A DNA stretch of 64,000 nucleotides. It comes from Batillaria attramentaria. Taxonomy: Eukaryota; Mollusca; Gastropoda; Batillariidae. The notes under the pieces are model-generated. The model was not told the DNA's origin and did not search any database. It saw only the letters and a program-made list of their open reading frames with translations. Within the stretch, counting starts at the first letter, position 1. Each line of letters starts with the position of its first letter. Below are positions 12,039 through 24,995 of this stretch, in pieces. A program made the position numbers and the translations under genes. Location of the stretch: positions 452,001 to 516,000 of the forward strand of contig JACVVK020000381.1 of NCBI GenBank assembly GCA_018292915.2, given 5' to 3'.

Positions 12039-13010
12039 ATCTTTCAGTACATGTATATCAAGCACAAGGAGTTTTGTCATTCAGCTTTTTTTGGGGGGGT
12101 GGGGGGGGGGGGGGGGGGTGGGGGTGGTAGTTGCCTGGAGTCAGCCTCAGGGCTCTGACCATTCTGTTATGTGCTCATGGTCCGAAAACACATCAGGTTT
12201 TTCCAAACTTTGTTTTTGTTGTTAAATTTGTTAAATTTCCTGATTTTGTCAGAACGGGACTCTTTTAGCCGCGAAATAGTCTCTGTTGCTTGCGTGGCGT
12301 TAAGCCCTAAATAACTAACTGATGTTTGTGTTTTGCAGTTTTGTGAGAAGTAGATCAGTGTCCAAATTGTTCTGCTTGTTTTAAAGTTTGACAAATGGCT
12401 TACGGGACTCCTTGAGCCAGACTGTTTGGTGTTGCATGAAATAAGCTGCCATTAAGGCTTAAGGCTTCCTCTGTTGGTTTTTTTTTTTTTTTTTTTGGGG
12501 GGGGGGGGGGTGGGGGGGTCTGTAGATTTTATGGCTTTCTTTTTTTGTCTCTGCCGCTGACTGGAGGAGTGAGTGGGACTTATCTTCAGCTCCATCTGTC
12601 CGTCTGTGTGTTCGTCTGCAAACACTTTTTCTTGCAAACTTATTGCCTGGTATTGTTTTTGAACATGTGGATTTGATTTCTCCATTTGCATTATGTATGT
12701 ATGTATTTTTTTGTGTGTTTTTTGTTGTTGTTGGGTTTTTTTATGGGGTGGGGGGGGGGGGGCACCATTTACTGCTGATTGTTCTCGATCAGCTTATGGG
12801 TTTTTTTCATGTTTTTTTTTTTTTTTAATACATGTTGCAGTTTGGTGTGTATTTCATTTGCTTTTGGATATATATATCAGCAGCTTGCAGAGTGAGAGAG
12901 AGAGAGAGAGAGATGGACAAACGGGAGTATGTGTAAAGATGCCATGTTCACTTTCCAAATTAGGGAAAATGTAGGTAATGAATGCATAACAAAAAAGCTG
13001 TTAGACTTCA

Positions 13011-13258
13011 CACTTGACTGTCAGAATGAGAGTTTCTTCACACTTGACTGTCAGAATGAGAGTTTCTTCACACTTGACTGTCAGAATGAGAGTTTCTTCA
13101 CACTTGACTGTCAGAATGAGAGTTTCTTCACACTTGACTGTCAGAATGAGAGTTTCTTCACACTTGACTGTCAGAATGAGAGTTTCTTCACACTTGACTG
13201 TCAGAATGAGAGTTTCTTCACACTTGACTGTCAGAATGAGAGTTTCTTCACACTTGAC
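13011..13258. repeat. 30-bp tandem array, 8 copies
   Basis: The unit starts ACTTGACTGTCAGAATGAGA and is perfectly repeated. Because 30 is a multiple of three and the unit lacks stops in several frames, long ORFs appear on both strands; they have no start context or family match. Confidence 0.95.
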
Positions 13259-14161
13259 TTTGATTTTTGAATTCATGCTAATGTAAGAGTGGTGGTCACA
13301 GTTCGTGTTCCATTTCTTCCATTCACTGGTGCATCTGTTTATAATATTTATCATTTATTTGTTTATTTATTTTTATTGTTTTTTTGGTTTTTTTAAATGG
13401 CAAATTGGTATGAAGCGATCATTCATGAGCATCATTAGCTGAGTTTTGAAGTGGTGGTTTTTTTTTAATCATTTTGCTTCCATGGTGAAATTACTATTCA
13501 ACTTGTTTTTGAGCATTTTGTTGTTGGTTGGATTGAAATTTGTATCACTTTTCTTTTGTTTTCCCTGGTCGTCACTACTCCTTGATAGACTGACTTTAAG
13601 CTGTTTTCTTGAGTGTTTTGGCATAATCTTACATTTGCTACATTTCTTTCCTAACCTCTTGGATAATTTTTTTCTATAGTATTTTTTTTTCTTTTGGTAT
13701 GTATGTCTGGTTATTCCATGTATCTAGCATATTATGTAAATGCAGATGATATGTATATATGTTTATGTACATTTACCTGCAGACTCCAGTTTGCATGTTT
13801 GTCATGCTTACAATTTTTTTTTTAATGAACTCCGTGTGCGTATATATATATAGGTGCGCCTACAGAAGTAAGCAAGCCTCTTTTGTTTTCTTCAACTTAC
13901 ACCTTTTTGTTTGTCCCCCTAATTCAGGTGTTGAAACATCCAGGGCTGAAAATGTTCCACGTTTTAATGGATTTCCACTTTGGGCTCAAATTTTCCTAAT
14001 CTGAAAAAGTGTGTTTCCTCCTCTGAAGTACTTATGATCATGTCAAAATGCACCAATTTAAACAGATTTTAGTACTTAAAAAAATAAAAAACTCAAGGGG
14101 AGCATCCCTCCGGACCCTTTAGCATAACACGTCTGCTTTGCAGATGCGCACTCCTGGCTTT

Positions 14162-14827
14162 GCCACTTTGACACTAAATCATGCTACACTTTGTCACTAA
14201 ATCATGCTACACTTTGTCACTAAATCATGCTACACTTTGTCACTAAATCATGCTACACTTTGTCACTAAATCATGCTACACTTTGACACTAAATCATGCT
14301 ACACTTTGTCACTAAATCATGCTACACTTTGTCACTAAATCATGCTACACTTTGTCACTAAATCATGCTACACTTTGACACTAAATCATGCTACACTTTG
14401 TCACTAAATCATGCTACACTTTGACACTAAATCATGCTACACTTTGACACTAAATCATGCTACACTTTGACACTAAATCATGCTACACTTTGACACTAAA
14501 TCATGCTACACTTTGTCACTGCTACACTTTGTCACTAAATCATGCTACACTTTGTCACTAAATCATGCTACACTTTGTCACTAAATCATGCTACACTTTG
14601 ACACTAAATCATGCTACACTTTGTCACTAAATCATGCTACACTTTGTCACTAAATCATGCTACACTTTGACACTAAATCATGCTACACTTTGTCACTAAA
14701 TCATGCTACACTTTGTCACTAAATCATGCTACACTTTGACACTAAATCATGCTACACTTTGTCACTAAATCATGCTACACTTTGTCACTAAATCATGCTA
14801 CACTTTGTCACTAAATCATGCTACACT
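14162..14827. repeat. 23-bp satellite-like array, about 29 copies
   Basis: The unit is ACTAAATCATGCTACACTTTG followed by AC or TC, giving two variants (GACAC and GTCAC) interspersed along the array. One copy near 14515 has a short deletion. Homogeneity is very high. Confidence 0.95.
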
Positions 14828-16154
14828 TTTCCTCCTTGTGGATCGTGGACAATTTTAAGCCCTGGACATTTTTTGACAATAGAGTCTGAAAGTATGATAA
14901 GTATGACTGTTACGTTACACTGTACCATCTGTAACCCTGTAACAAATTTGTTCGTGGTGCTGCGTGGCGTCACATTTTTGTATGCAGCCTCTCAACAAAT
15001 TTGTTTACATTTCTCTCAGCGTCACCATGTAGATGGAGGTTTTGAAATCTCAGCGGGTTTCTGCTGTAGGTGAACAAGAAAACAATGCAATCCACAGATT
15101 CCAATGTATTTTCACGTTTTTGACTTTCCGCGTAATAATAAAGTGAAAATACTTTTTACTACCGTTGTAGTTTTGAACTGTCTTGTAAAGAGACATGTTT
15201 TGTACAGGTCCTGTATCAAATATATATTTATTCAGCTTTCGCAAGGCTGAATTATGTTAAGGGATTACACTAATTTGCGTAAAATGCTTTCTAAAATTAT
15301 TTTCTGCCAGCAAAAGAGCTGAATCAGATTTTTTACAGACTTTGGTAGTGTCTTTGATAGGACAGGCTATATTCATTATTTTGCTGATTCACTGTAAGTG
15401 TTCTGTAACATTATTTTCTGCCAGCGAAAGAGAGATAAGTAATAGCTTATTCACAGACTGTGGTCGCCGCTTTGACAAGACGGGCTGTGGTACTCACTTT
15501 GAAAAAAAGGGAAAGAAAGTAGTGTAAGAATTGTATCCTATCCCAAACAGCAAGAAAGCCAAGTGTGTGTGTGTATATTCTCGGGGGACTAAGTGACCGT
15601 GTTAATGAAATCGCATCATAATGTCCAGGCGTCCGTTTTACAGATTGAAACACAACTGTTGAGGTCAGCAGTTCGCTTTCTCCGGAGAATGCTTGCTTCC
15701 GTAGTGAACAAATATTGTATTCAACTTCTTGTATCAGTTCTCATATTGCCTGCAGTGCTTATCTTCAAACTTCTTATGGGCTTGTCTGATTGTTTTTTAT
15801 GATGACACTGTATTATGATCACTTGCAGTACTGCGAAATACATGTACATATTTTGATGTATTTTGGAAAAAAAAAAAAACAGCTGCATGCTCTATTTTAT
15901 CATAATTTATTATTATTTTTGCTTTTTGATATCTTCACGTTTTTCTTTTTTTTTTAATAAAGAAGAAACGGAGGTTGTAAACTTCCACTCTGTGTGCCTG
16001 TGACTAGGAACTGCAAGTTGATCATAACGTATGAGAAGCCCATTAGAAGTCGGAGCCAGATAGGTTTTTTTTCCCCCTTAGTGAACGAGTCAAGTTTACA
16101 CCAGCAAGTGAACAGCTGGTCTGTGTTGTTCCATGTCTGTGTATTGTGACAGAA

Positions 16155-16382
16155 TTAACCCATTTATGCCCAGCATCCCAGAATAGGACCCCTTATAGCG
16201 TTTGTGCACGAAAGTTTTTGAAAAAATACAACATACTGGTTTACTGGGAGGAAGAACATGCGGACATTCTCCTTCGTTCGGAACAAGTTGTGTTTTGTAG
16301 TAGAGCTGCAGTTGTCAGTTACCACTTTAAACCCCCCCCCCCCCAAAAAAAAAAAAACCCAATTCAGGCATAAATGGGTTAA
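16155..16382. mobile_element. TTAA-flanked fold-back element
   Basis: A 16-bp perfect terminal inverted repeat, TTAACCCATTTATGCC at 16155 and its complement ending at 16382, bounds 228 bp with no transposase. TTAA plus CCC termini fit non-autonomous piggyBac-like elements. A C(n)A(n) compound homopolymer lies just inside the right end. Confidence 0.7.
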
Positions 16383-16584
16383 TGTACTCTTTCCTAAATC
16401 CAATGCAGCTGACTGTGTGTACTGTGTGAACTTTGGTTTGCCTGTTACTCTGCCTTTTGTATGCTTTCAGTGCATTGTACTAACTTCTGTGTTGATATGT
16501 GGAAAGCTGAGCTGCGAATAAACATGCTGTTTTTAATGAATTCCAACTGCTTGTGGTTTGTGATGTCAAATGAAATATAGCACA

Positions 16585-16815
16585 TTGCTGAGCTACTGAG
16601 CGGACGTCACCGCTGTTACAGCGAAGAGTGGGTTGAGCCCAGGTCAACCGGCTTTTTCGTGGCTACCAGGATGCTCATGGGGGATTTCTTTCTCATCTAT
16701 CTGGCTTTCCTCCCCCAAGTGAAAAATGGGATAGGTATTTGGAGTGGCGCTGCACCGCGGCGATGCACTTCCCTTGGGGAAAGCAGCCCGAATTTCTCAA
16801 AAGGGACAAAAACTG
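16585..16815 (+). mobile_element. SINE family B, plus-strand copy
   Basis: A tRNA-like head with a B-box-like GGGTTGAGCCC at about 16630 precedes the body blocks found in reverse orientation at 8293-8480 and 36520-36790. It ends AAAAGGGACAAAAACTGG. This is a fairly complete copy for the family as defined in this window. Confidence 0.65.
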
Positions 16816-17283
16816 GTTAAAAAAAGCAACAAAAAAGGTAGCACACATATACAGTGTCACACACACACACAGTCATCATTTTTTAAAAACTTTTTAATGG
16901 ATATCCATCATGACAGGAAACATTCACTCACAAGATGCACAATATGAGAATTGTTCTGTACCCAAAAGCCAAACGGAAATTTACTGACAAGGAGTAAATT
17001 CAAACTATTTCTGCCCTGGACGTTGTGATCCAAAATCAGTCAGTAGTGTTTATGTCACTGAAACTGCAATATGTATGATGGCAGATGTCAAACATCTGAG
17101 TTCACTTTCTATATAATTATTAGTTGTGGTAATTCATTAATGTTATACAGAACAAATGATTGCTGATTCCTTTGCTACAACAATATAAGCCACAATCCCT
17201 TACTCCACTATCATGCAAATCTCAGCATGAAGTGACAATGAAAGCAGATGGGAGAAAATATGCTTGCGCTCTATCAGGCTGGC

Positions 17284-17438
17284 CTCGCAACAGCTGGAGG
17301 CGGGACACTGAGGCAGAGCTATGTAAGCAGGGGACCAACTGGACTGGTGTGGCAAGAATAGCCCAGAACAGAGTGCGATGGCGAAGGGTTGTCGATGGCC
17401 TATGCTCCACGTGGAGCCAGGGGCCTAAGTAAGTCAGT
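17284..17438 (+). mobile_element. 5'-truncated LINE end with 13-bp target duplication
   Basis: The translation includes NSWRRDTEAE and RVRWRRVVDGLCST, the characteristic C-terminal end of a non-LTR retrotransposon ORF2, followed by a short AAGT-type tail. The direct repeat CTATCAGGCTGGC occurs at 17271-17283 and 17439-17451, as expected for target-primed insertion. A related copy in reverse orientation is at 51470-51631. Confidence 0.75.
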
Positions 17439-18029
17439 CTATCAGGCTGGCACGTTGTTTTTCTTTAGCAGTGGCTGCTTTTCATGGTGGTAGCTTCAGA
17501 GTTGAAACCTGGTGGTGCTGATCCCGGAATATTCGATCCCGGAATATTCGGGCTACCGCTGGGGCTTTTTCATAATACAAATTAACTCGGTAAGACCAGG
17601 GTTAATGTACTTTTGCATGGTGTATACGCAATACATCTTCTGAAGATGGGGTAACAAGGAAAAGGGCAGCATCAAATGATAATTAGGCTAGCAGGTGGGA
17701 ATCAAGCTCACCATCTGAGCACTGATATTCCAACTGTCTACCAGCTCCACTATCATGTCTCCCTGAAAGCTGACAGGGGAAAACTAAACCTGCACACTTC
17801 CAGTGCACTAGACTGATGAACTTCCATTAACGTGTAACCATTGCCTCAAATTTTGTGTGCTGCTTTCCATTCATATTTCTGTGTCTGAAGTAAATCAATT
17901 ATTCACTGCTGCCCCCACAAACAATTTGTATTGTTATAAAAGAGTTCATAAGCATTTTACATCCAACAGGTTTAAAAAAAAGAAAACAGAAGAAGAAAAA
18001 ATGTGAAGATTTCTCATCCTGAAAAGCAT

Positions 18030-18165
18030 CAGGGGTATGTGGGTGTTTGAGGGTTTAATGTCCTTTTCCACCATATGCGGGCGGTATCATAGACAGGGCA
18101 ACAAAGCCAGCACAAATATCTGGCCCAGCCGGGATTCGAAGTCAGGACCCGAGCATTGAAAAGCA
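18030..18165 (-). mobile_element. SINE family D copy
   Basis: On the minus strand a B-box-like CTTCGAATCCC is followed by a body ending near GGTGGAAAAGGACATTAAAC. Related copies are at 30005-30125 and, as a fragment, 52838-52883. The ATTAAACCC end is typical of tRNA-derived SINEs; the family is defined only by these copies. Confidence 0.55.
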
Positions 18166-18430
18166 TGAGGTACTGTATCCCCAATGTGAGGGTATAAAGC
18201 TCAAAGGTGTAGGAAGACAATATTTGTTACAACGTAGAGTTTACCAACACTAATGTCATGCCTAAAAACAATCCCTGCAAGTAGAGTGCCGTGTGCAAAA
18301 ACACAACACACGTGTGAGATGCACAGTACTCCTCTGGGGGTCAAAACGAGCGATATCGCAGAGCCACATTGGTGCGTGCTATTCGCGTGCACATGTGACA
18401 GTGTAGACAGTACACTTCTTGTGCCCCTGA

Positions 18431-18450
18431 AATTCTAGACCCCCCCCCCC

Positions 18451-18477
<27 letters not shown>
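18431..18477. repeat. Poly(C)-(AC)n tract
   Basis: About 11 C are followed by 13 or more AC units. Confidence 0.9.
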
Positions 18478-18481
<4 letters not shown>

Positions 18482-20124
18482 CAGTTTCGTAGTGGCTCAG
18501 AGGTTTTATTTTTATGCTTGACATCATTATGAAACGACCCTATTGTGTGAGCAAATCACAAATGAAGACTCCACATGAAACACTCTGATGCAAGACACAG
18601 GATTCAGCGGATATCCAACATGTTAACCACAATCTACAAACAAGGTCAGACAATTCCTACCATAGTTACAAAAATCAAAATGTGTGACAAATTGCACCAA
18701 TTCAGACTTTGTAGCTTGACAACACAAGAACACGAGACAAGCAGACAAGGATAAGATGGAGGAATATTTCTGTTTAGCACCTGACCAGTAGCCAGGGCTC
18801 AATGGATTAAGTTAAAACTACAAATGAAAACACAAACAAACTGCAAAAGGTTTGTGATTTGTAGGATATGCAGAGAAATAGAGGATAGAGATGGCCAAAG
18901 TGTATAAGGTGGAATGGAGGCTGGATGATCGGTCATCATTCTCTGTACACAGAGATTATCACTGCACCCCCCAAAACATGAAACAGGTTTGCATTGCAGT
19001 AGTGATGAAACTGCATCTGCATAACGCGAGGTCCTACTTCCACCCAGCATGCATACAGGTACAGAGGTACAATATAACTATTCTCCATGTAAGATGCACT
19101 TACATCACGACTGCTCCACAATGAACATGTTCCACACTGCTGGAGGTCAGTAACGGTCTCTGTGTGTGAGGAGAGTGAAGGTTGTGTAATCGACTACATG
19201 TGGTCTGTATTTCCAAGAGAGCGACAGAAAAACAACATCAAATTCTGCCAAAATGAGCACTGTCAATATATTCTGAAAAATGAATGCATTTTGGTTTGTG
19301 TCGACTAGCTGTCGCAGACAAAGCCTCCGAGCCTTGCCTGCAATGGGGTAAAGTTACAAACTGAAGATACAAGTACGCAAAATCCGACGGACTTTTCACT
19401 GGTAAACTGTACTTTGCAAAACCACAAGACAATGCCTCGACTACGTACACTGCGGTACAAAATACAGACTTGTATGACAAAAGAACACATGACATGATAA
19501 TTGATCCAGAAAATTACTGAATGCGGCCACAAACACCAGCACTATGCAGTAAGTGTCTGACAAAACAAGGGATGAGTATTTCATCCAAAGAAAATACACA
19601 AAGCAAATTGTCTTGATCAACATTAACTGGTAAAGACTCAAACCCACACCCCCGAGGAAGTCCAAAGCCAAATATACTCATCTATTCTACACCTCTGCTT
19701 GCATGGTTTTCTTTCCTTCTTTTTTTTTTCTTGGGGTCGGAGGGGGGGGGGGTGGGGGGGGGGGGATTTCGACGCCCTGAACTGCTATGGTACACGTATG
19801 CTTCATTTTGCAACGTAAACTATACATGTGTACCTAACACTTTTCTTCCCCACCAAGTTTCAAAACTAACTTGCTGTACATACACTGTGCATGCCTTTCC
19901 AATCAAATTCAAGACAAAAACAAAGGAAGTACACGCTGATATGCTTGAGAAGTGGATCACGTTGATAAATACAAAACCACATTTCAACACTCTCACAAAA
20001 ACAAAAGTAGGTAGAGTATCACTCTCTTCAACCATGACCAAACCGTAACATGATCACAGGAATTGGACTTCACCATAAACACCACCATGTAATGTCTCTG
20101 TGACTCGCATCAAAACTTTTCACA

Positions 20125-20617
20125 CAATAATAATAATGACGATTTATAAGGCGCCTATACATGAAATAAAACAGGCTCTAAGCGCCGTACATCATAAATA
20201 CATACACCACTTTCATACACACAGACTCACACGGAACATTCAAAGTTAAACAATATCTCACAACAAGCAGGCTGACACGGTGTGGAAGGGCAGAGTAAAT
20301 CAGTAATCAGTTTTAAATAAGTGGGTTTTGAGGCAGCGTTTGAAGCTGGCACTGGACTCTGTGTGTCTAAGTGATACAGGAAGTTGGTTCCAAAGAGCTG
20401 CAGCCTGAGAGGAAAAGGATCTCTGACCATATGTTTTAGTTCTCACTGAGGGGATGCACAGAACTTTAGTGTCAGAGGAGCTGCGTAACTGCCTGGATGG
20501 AGTGTAACAATGAAGGATTTCAGAAAGGTAGGAAGGACCAGTGCCAGAGAGAGGTACACAAGCCACTAAAAGAACTGAAGTATGACAATATGACAGTTCA
20601 CACAGACTACCACGCAC
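20125..20617 (-). mobile_element. 5'-truncated LINE, ORF2 C terminus plus ATT-repeat tail
   Basis: The minus-strand translation contains GPSYLSEILHCYTPSRQLRS, then SFSSQAAALWNQLPVSLR and SFKRCLKTHLFK. These are the standard end of ORF2 in L2/CR1-group LINEs (clade assignment is approximate). The 3' side on the minus strand carries a short GC-rich stem (GGCGCTTAGAGCC), then AGGCGCC and an (ATT)n end at 20125. The same kind of tail is on the SINE copies at 28338 and 57666. The 5' part of the element is missing. Confidence 0.75.
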
Positions 20618-20816
20618 CAGACAAACACAGTCACGTCAAAACTGCACTAACACAAAACACTCATACATTTTGCATACTACAGATCATATGTCAGTGTGTT
20701 TGGGGTTGCACTTGCTGATATTCCGCTGTAAATTTTCATGAAGCCACTTTCATATACCAATCGCAAAGAGAAAGTTATTCAGGATGCAAGGACTTCATAT
20801 ATTACATGACAATCAG

Positions 20817-21110
20817 TGTTCTCTGTTTCTTCTCAACATATTACTACTGCTTCACTTTTTTTTTAAGAATGCAACTCTTTAAGCTTTCTTTAAAATATTT
20901 TTTACATTTTTATTTTGCTCTGTTTCTTCTCAACATATTACTACTGCTGTTTTTTTTTTCAAAGAATGCAACCCTTAAAGCTTTTTTTTTTTTTTTGTCG
21001 TCTGTTGCTTCTCGACATACTACTACTGCTTTCTTTTGTTTTTCTTTTTTTCCCCCAAAGAATGCAACCCTAAATCTTTGTTGTTGTTGTTGTTGTTTTC
21101 AAGGGATGTA
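20817..21110. repeat. Imperfect long tandem repeat, 3 copies
   Basis: The phrase CTTCTCAACATATTACTACT followed by a T-rich run and AAGAATGCAAC recurs three times at about 80-115 bp spacing with variable homopolymer lengths. Confidence 0.7.
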
Positions 21111-21948
21111 ACCTTAACCACAGTACCAGACACTACTACTTTGACATCATTCACGTCGTTCTTTCGTACAGTCTGATGAAGGTTAACACAAGCTCAATCC
21201 TTTGCACTTTATATTCTTTATATTCTTCAGCTTACATTTTCAATGTAATTATCACTTATGCCGCAATCGTCAGCCTGCTCATATGTCTATGGTTGAAAGA
21301 AATTAAGGTCAGAGGTTTAAAATTCTTTATTTCTCTGAAATATCGCCAAACTAACAAAAATTAATTTCAAAAGAATATCTGGAAAAAAAAATCACTGCCA
21401 AATGCAACCCTAAACGCATTACATGTATAGATTATCACAAACCAGAAGAACACCTAAACAAAGCAAAACCGCCACGAAATGAAACACTCATTTGCATAAC
21501 ACAAATCACATTAAAAGTCACACCTTAACAACAATCAAACACGTACTTCAAATTTCCCGTTCTGTACATACACATGTACAATTTGACAAGCACACGCACA
21601 CAGCTGCTTAACACATGGAGCAGTCTGTCAAAATGGCCACTAAACATCTGAGCTGAAATTTTAAGAGAAATGGAAGCAGCAAAAAAGGTAGCTTTGGGGC
21701 TACATGCAACTTTTAGTTAACTGTACGCCACAAACGTTCAGTGTTTTTATCTGGAACCGCTCAGACAACATTCTGGCTCAAGTAACATACAGGGTAAACA
21801 ACATCAACAACAATGAAAAAAAAAACCCACATGTACCGGACAACACATGAACATCACTTTCATAGCTAGTCCCACACCGACAAATGACTGTTTTTCTAAC
21901 AACTTTGTGGAGTTACAATTACCCGAATGTTATTGTCCATTCATAATG

Positions 21949-21951
<3 letters not shown>

Positions 21952-22006
<55 letters not shown>
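21952..22006. repeat. (AC)n microsatellite
   Basis: About 27 uninterrupted AC units. Confidence 0.95.
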
Positions 22007-22007
<1 letters not shown>

Positions 22008-22596
22008 CAAAAGAATAAATTTGGCAACACACTTGCATAAAAGATGTGTACAGTGTTAGACTCTCTCAACACAAGATACTGGTGAGTCACCCCACCAGAC
22101 CGACCGACAATTTCTTCTAACATTCTCATGATTTCATCTAGATTTCACAAGCAATAAAACAGGAAAAAAAAAAAAAAAAAGGAAAGAAAAAGCAGCATCT
22201 CACAAACACATACAATGTAAGAGGCAAAAGGGAAGGGAAAAAGTAAGAAAAAGCTTGATATGCCAGCTATTGTATTGCACTACAAATGCATTGCAAGATG
22301 TCAATGATATATACATGTACAAACACCGATAATGAAGAAGACACGAACGTCATCAAATCTCCGGGGGAATTGTGAAATAACACAGAGAACGTAGAGCTGC
22401 CTATGTTGCGAGAAACACATCAACAAAACCTGTGAAAACGGTTGGGTGGGATGGAAGTTAGGCTCCCCCGCTTTTCCAAACCACACCTCTCCTCACTCCT
22501 TAATTAACCGATCTCACCCCTTGCCCTTTGAATTATGGCGAACATGGCCACAGAGAAGCAGCCTTTGCACACGCACAACGGCTTTCAGAAAGCACA

Positions 22597-22665
22597 CATC
22601 ACACCACACACACCACACCACACCACACCACACCACACCACACCACACCACACCACACCACACAC
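22597..22665. repeat. (CACAC)n pentanucleotide-type repeat
   Basis: Alternating CACAC and CACCA units. Long His/Thr/Pro ORFs over it are artefacts. Confidence 0.9.
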
Positions 22666-23488
22666 AAATGCACTGTCACACCATCATGGAATTCTGGCAA
22701 AACTAGACGTAACACATATGTTTTTTTCCTAACCCTCGAGAAGGGCATGATTCTATTTGGTCTTCAATGCTGCATTCCCTCTGTCAAATGCAATCACCTT
22801 TTTATCATTTTCGTGCCACGTTCGTGACGTCTGAATCAAAACCATTGTCACGAGTTAAACCAAAGTTCACAGACGACGTCAACATGCATTTTTTTCTTTC
22901 CATACAAATAATTATTTCTCTATGACGAAGGAGGAGATACATGTATGTACAATCTATCACTTTTCCTGATCACAAAGTACATCCACAACAATGTCACTGG
23001 AATAGCACTCTCTAGGCACCTGATACTGTGAGGAGAAAACATCACTAAACAAAACTGCCTGCGCAGAAGACAGACAGAAAACCAGTACTGTGTCTCCAAT
23101 GAACAAATTCACAGTGGTAACTCTATGTCAAGAACAGGCCTGGGTTATTGCACAAAACCATCAACATGAACTGACTGCTTCTTTTCTTCTGAGCAAAATC
23201 TCAAGTCACCAAGCATGGAACATGCATAGTGTAACTTGGCCTATGATCACCAGCTCCTTCACCTTTGATCCTTCAACCTTTGATCTGAATACCCCCCCCC
23301 CCCCCCCCAAAAAAAAAAAACCAAACCCCAACTACCACCCCAATAACAGACATAAATTCACGGCATCTTTCCCTCTCTTGTCAACGTCACGTCCTGAAAA
23401 AATGAGATTCAAGGTTCTGACCCCTTTAAATTTCTGAGATTTATTAAGTACATGTCAACTTGTTTGTTAATATATGCTAATACAACAA

Positions 23489-23632
23489 GTGAGGGACACA
23501 CTTCATGATGTCACGCTGAGCGAATTTAGGATTGTAGCGTTATGCAAGACAAGGCTATTAGTGAGGGACACACTTCATGATGTCACGCTGAGCGAATTTA
23601 GGATTGTAGCGTTATGCAAGACAAGGCTATTT
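23489..23632. repeat. 72-bp direct duplication, 2 copies
   Basis: Two apparently identical adjacent copies start GTGAGGGACACACTTCATGA. Confidence 0.9.
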
Positions 23633-24931
23633 CGGCAGGGAAATAATCAAGCCTACATGCTACAGTCAAGACCCTGAAGCACGAACTTGATACAATGTCA
23701 CTACTGGCTCGCTCGATCACTGAACTGATCATACCATGATGTCAAGTGTAAGTGAAGTTTGTACGAAAACTGCATCCACACTACAGGGCTCTTGCGGCGT
23801 GATTATCAATTGGACATGTCATAGCATATTACGATCCCATACCCGTACAAATATGCATTATGCTAGCTTGTAGATCTGTGACAAAAGATGGAAATGGACA
23901 CCGGGCAAAGATACAGAAAGACGACACTTAAAAATTTCATAAGCATGGAAATAAGTACCTGATACTGTGTTAATTGTGGGGTAAAATGTCACCTGTACTA
24001 GATGGCAAAGCGATTTTCCAAGTCTGTTGTACTCATCCAAAAATCTGCAAACTCCTTTCCAAGACAGCCTGGTGCCAAAAAAAAAAAAAAAAAATTAGAA
24101 AAAAGAAATGCTTGTCAGCTGGACAAGTAAGAAAAAAAAAAAAAAGGTCAACTTGCCCTGATGCGTTTCACCCATTTCAGACGAGCAGACTGACTTTTGC
24201 CAGCCTCATACGTCAGTACCGAGGGACTGATTGGCTGAAACGTTTCTTCAAGGACAGAGCCAGTTACAGGGGGGAAAAACTGTAGCACCCTACCTCTTAT
24301 AAAGCACCCTTCGCACCCTTCGTATAAAAACCAGTGTGGTTTGTTGCTTATCGTATACCCGGAAGAGGCCAAAGTAAAGTCACTAAAGATCTTTTAAAAA
24401 ACACACACACACACACAAAAAAAAACACACATGAACATGAGCTGAAAATAAAATATGCACCGCAAAATAGATTCATATTCTGCACAATTTGCAAACAAAA
24501 CTTGAGGCGGATGTTGATAGAATGTGTGGGAATGTGAACATGTACCCGATGCATGTAGCCTCACGAACAACATCAATATATATATATATATATATATGTT
24601 TTTAAAACTCAAATCCCACATTTCCGGCCAGCAAACGTCACAGATCAGAACAATAACCACGGCTTTTAAATCCTAATTCCAAGGGGAGAAAACCCTCTCC
24701 ATAACCAACGGATCTTCAACTTTTCACTTAGAAGACGAGAGCAACATTAATTTCATGACAAAAACAGACAGGCATCACGGCATTTTTATGGGGAGTCATA
24801 TACCAGTACTGGCACCAGTGCACAGTTCTTGATGCCTCAAAAGTGGCCACAATCAAGACATCATAACAATAAAATCGTTTTTCTTATTCAACCTCAGAAT
24901 CCAATCAAAAACACACAGAATAGCCAGCACT

Positions 24932-24995
24932 CCCCATGACTGTCACTTCCCACCCCATGACTGTCACTTCCCACCCCATGACTGTCACTTCCCAC
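24932..24995. repeat. 21-bp tandem repeat, 3 copies
   Basis: CCCATGACTGTCACTTCCCA is repeated three times just downstream of the Dicer stop codon, in its presumed 3'UTR. Confidence 0.9.

Noticed and set aside
13001..13354. Long repeat-containing ORFs on both strands over the 30-bp array
   Set aside because: The frames are open only because the stop-free unit length is a multiple of three. There are no splice signals and no family match.
11868..14827. Tandem arrays as a CRISPR array
   Set aside because: Units are contiguous with no unique spacers, the genome is eukaryotic, and no cas genes are present.
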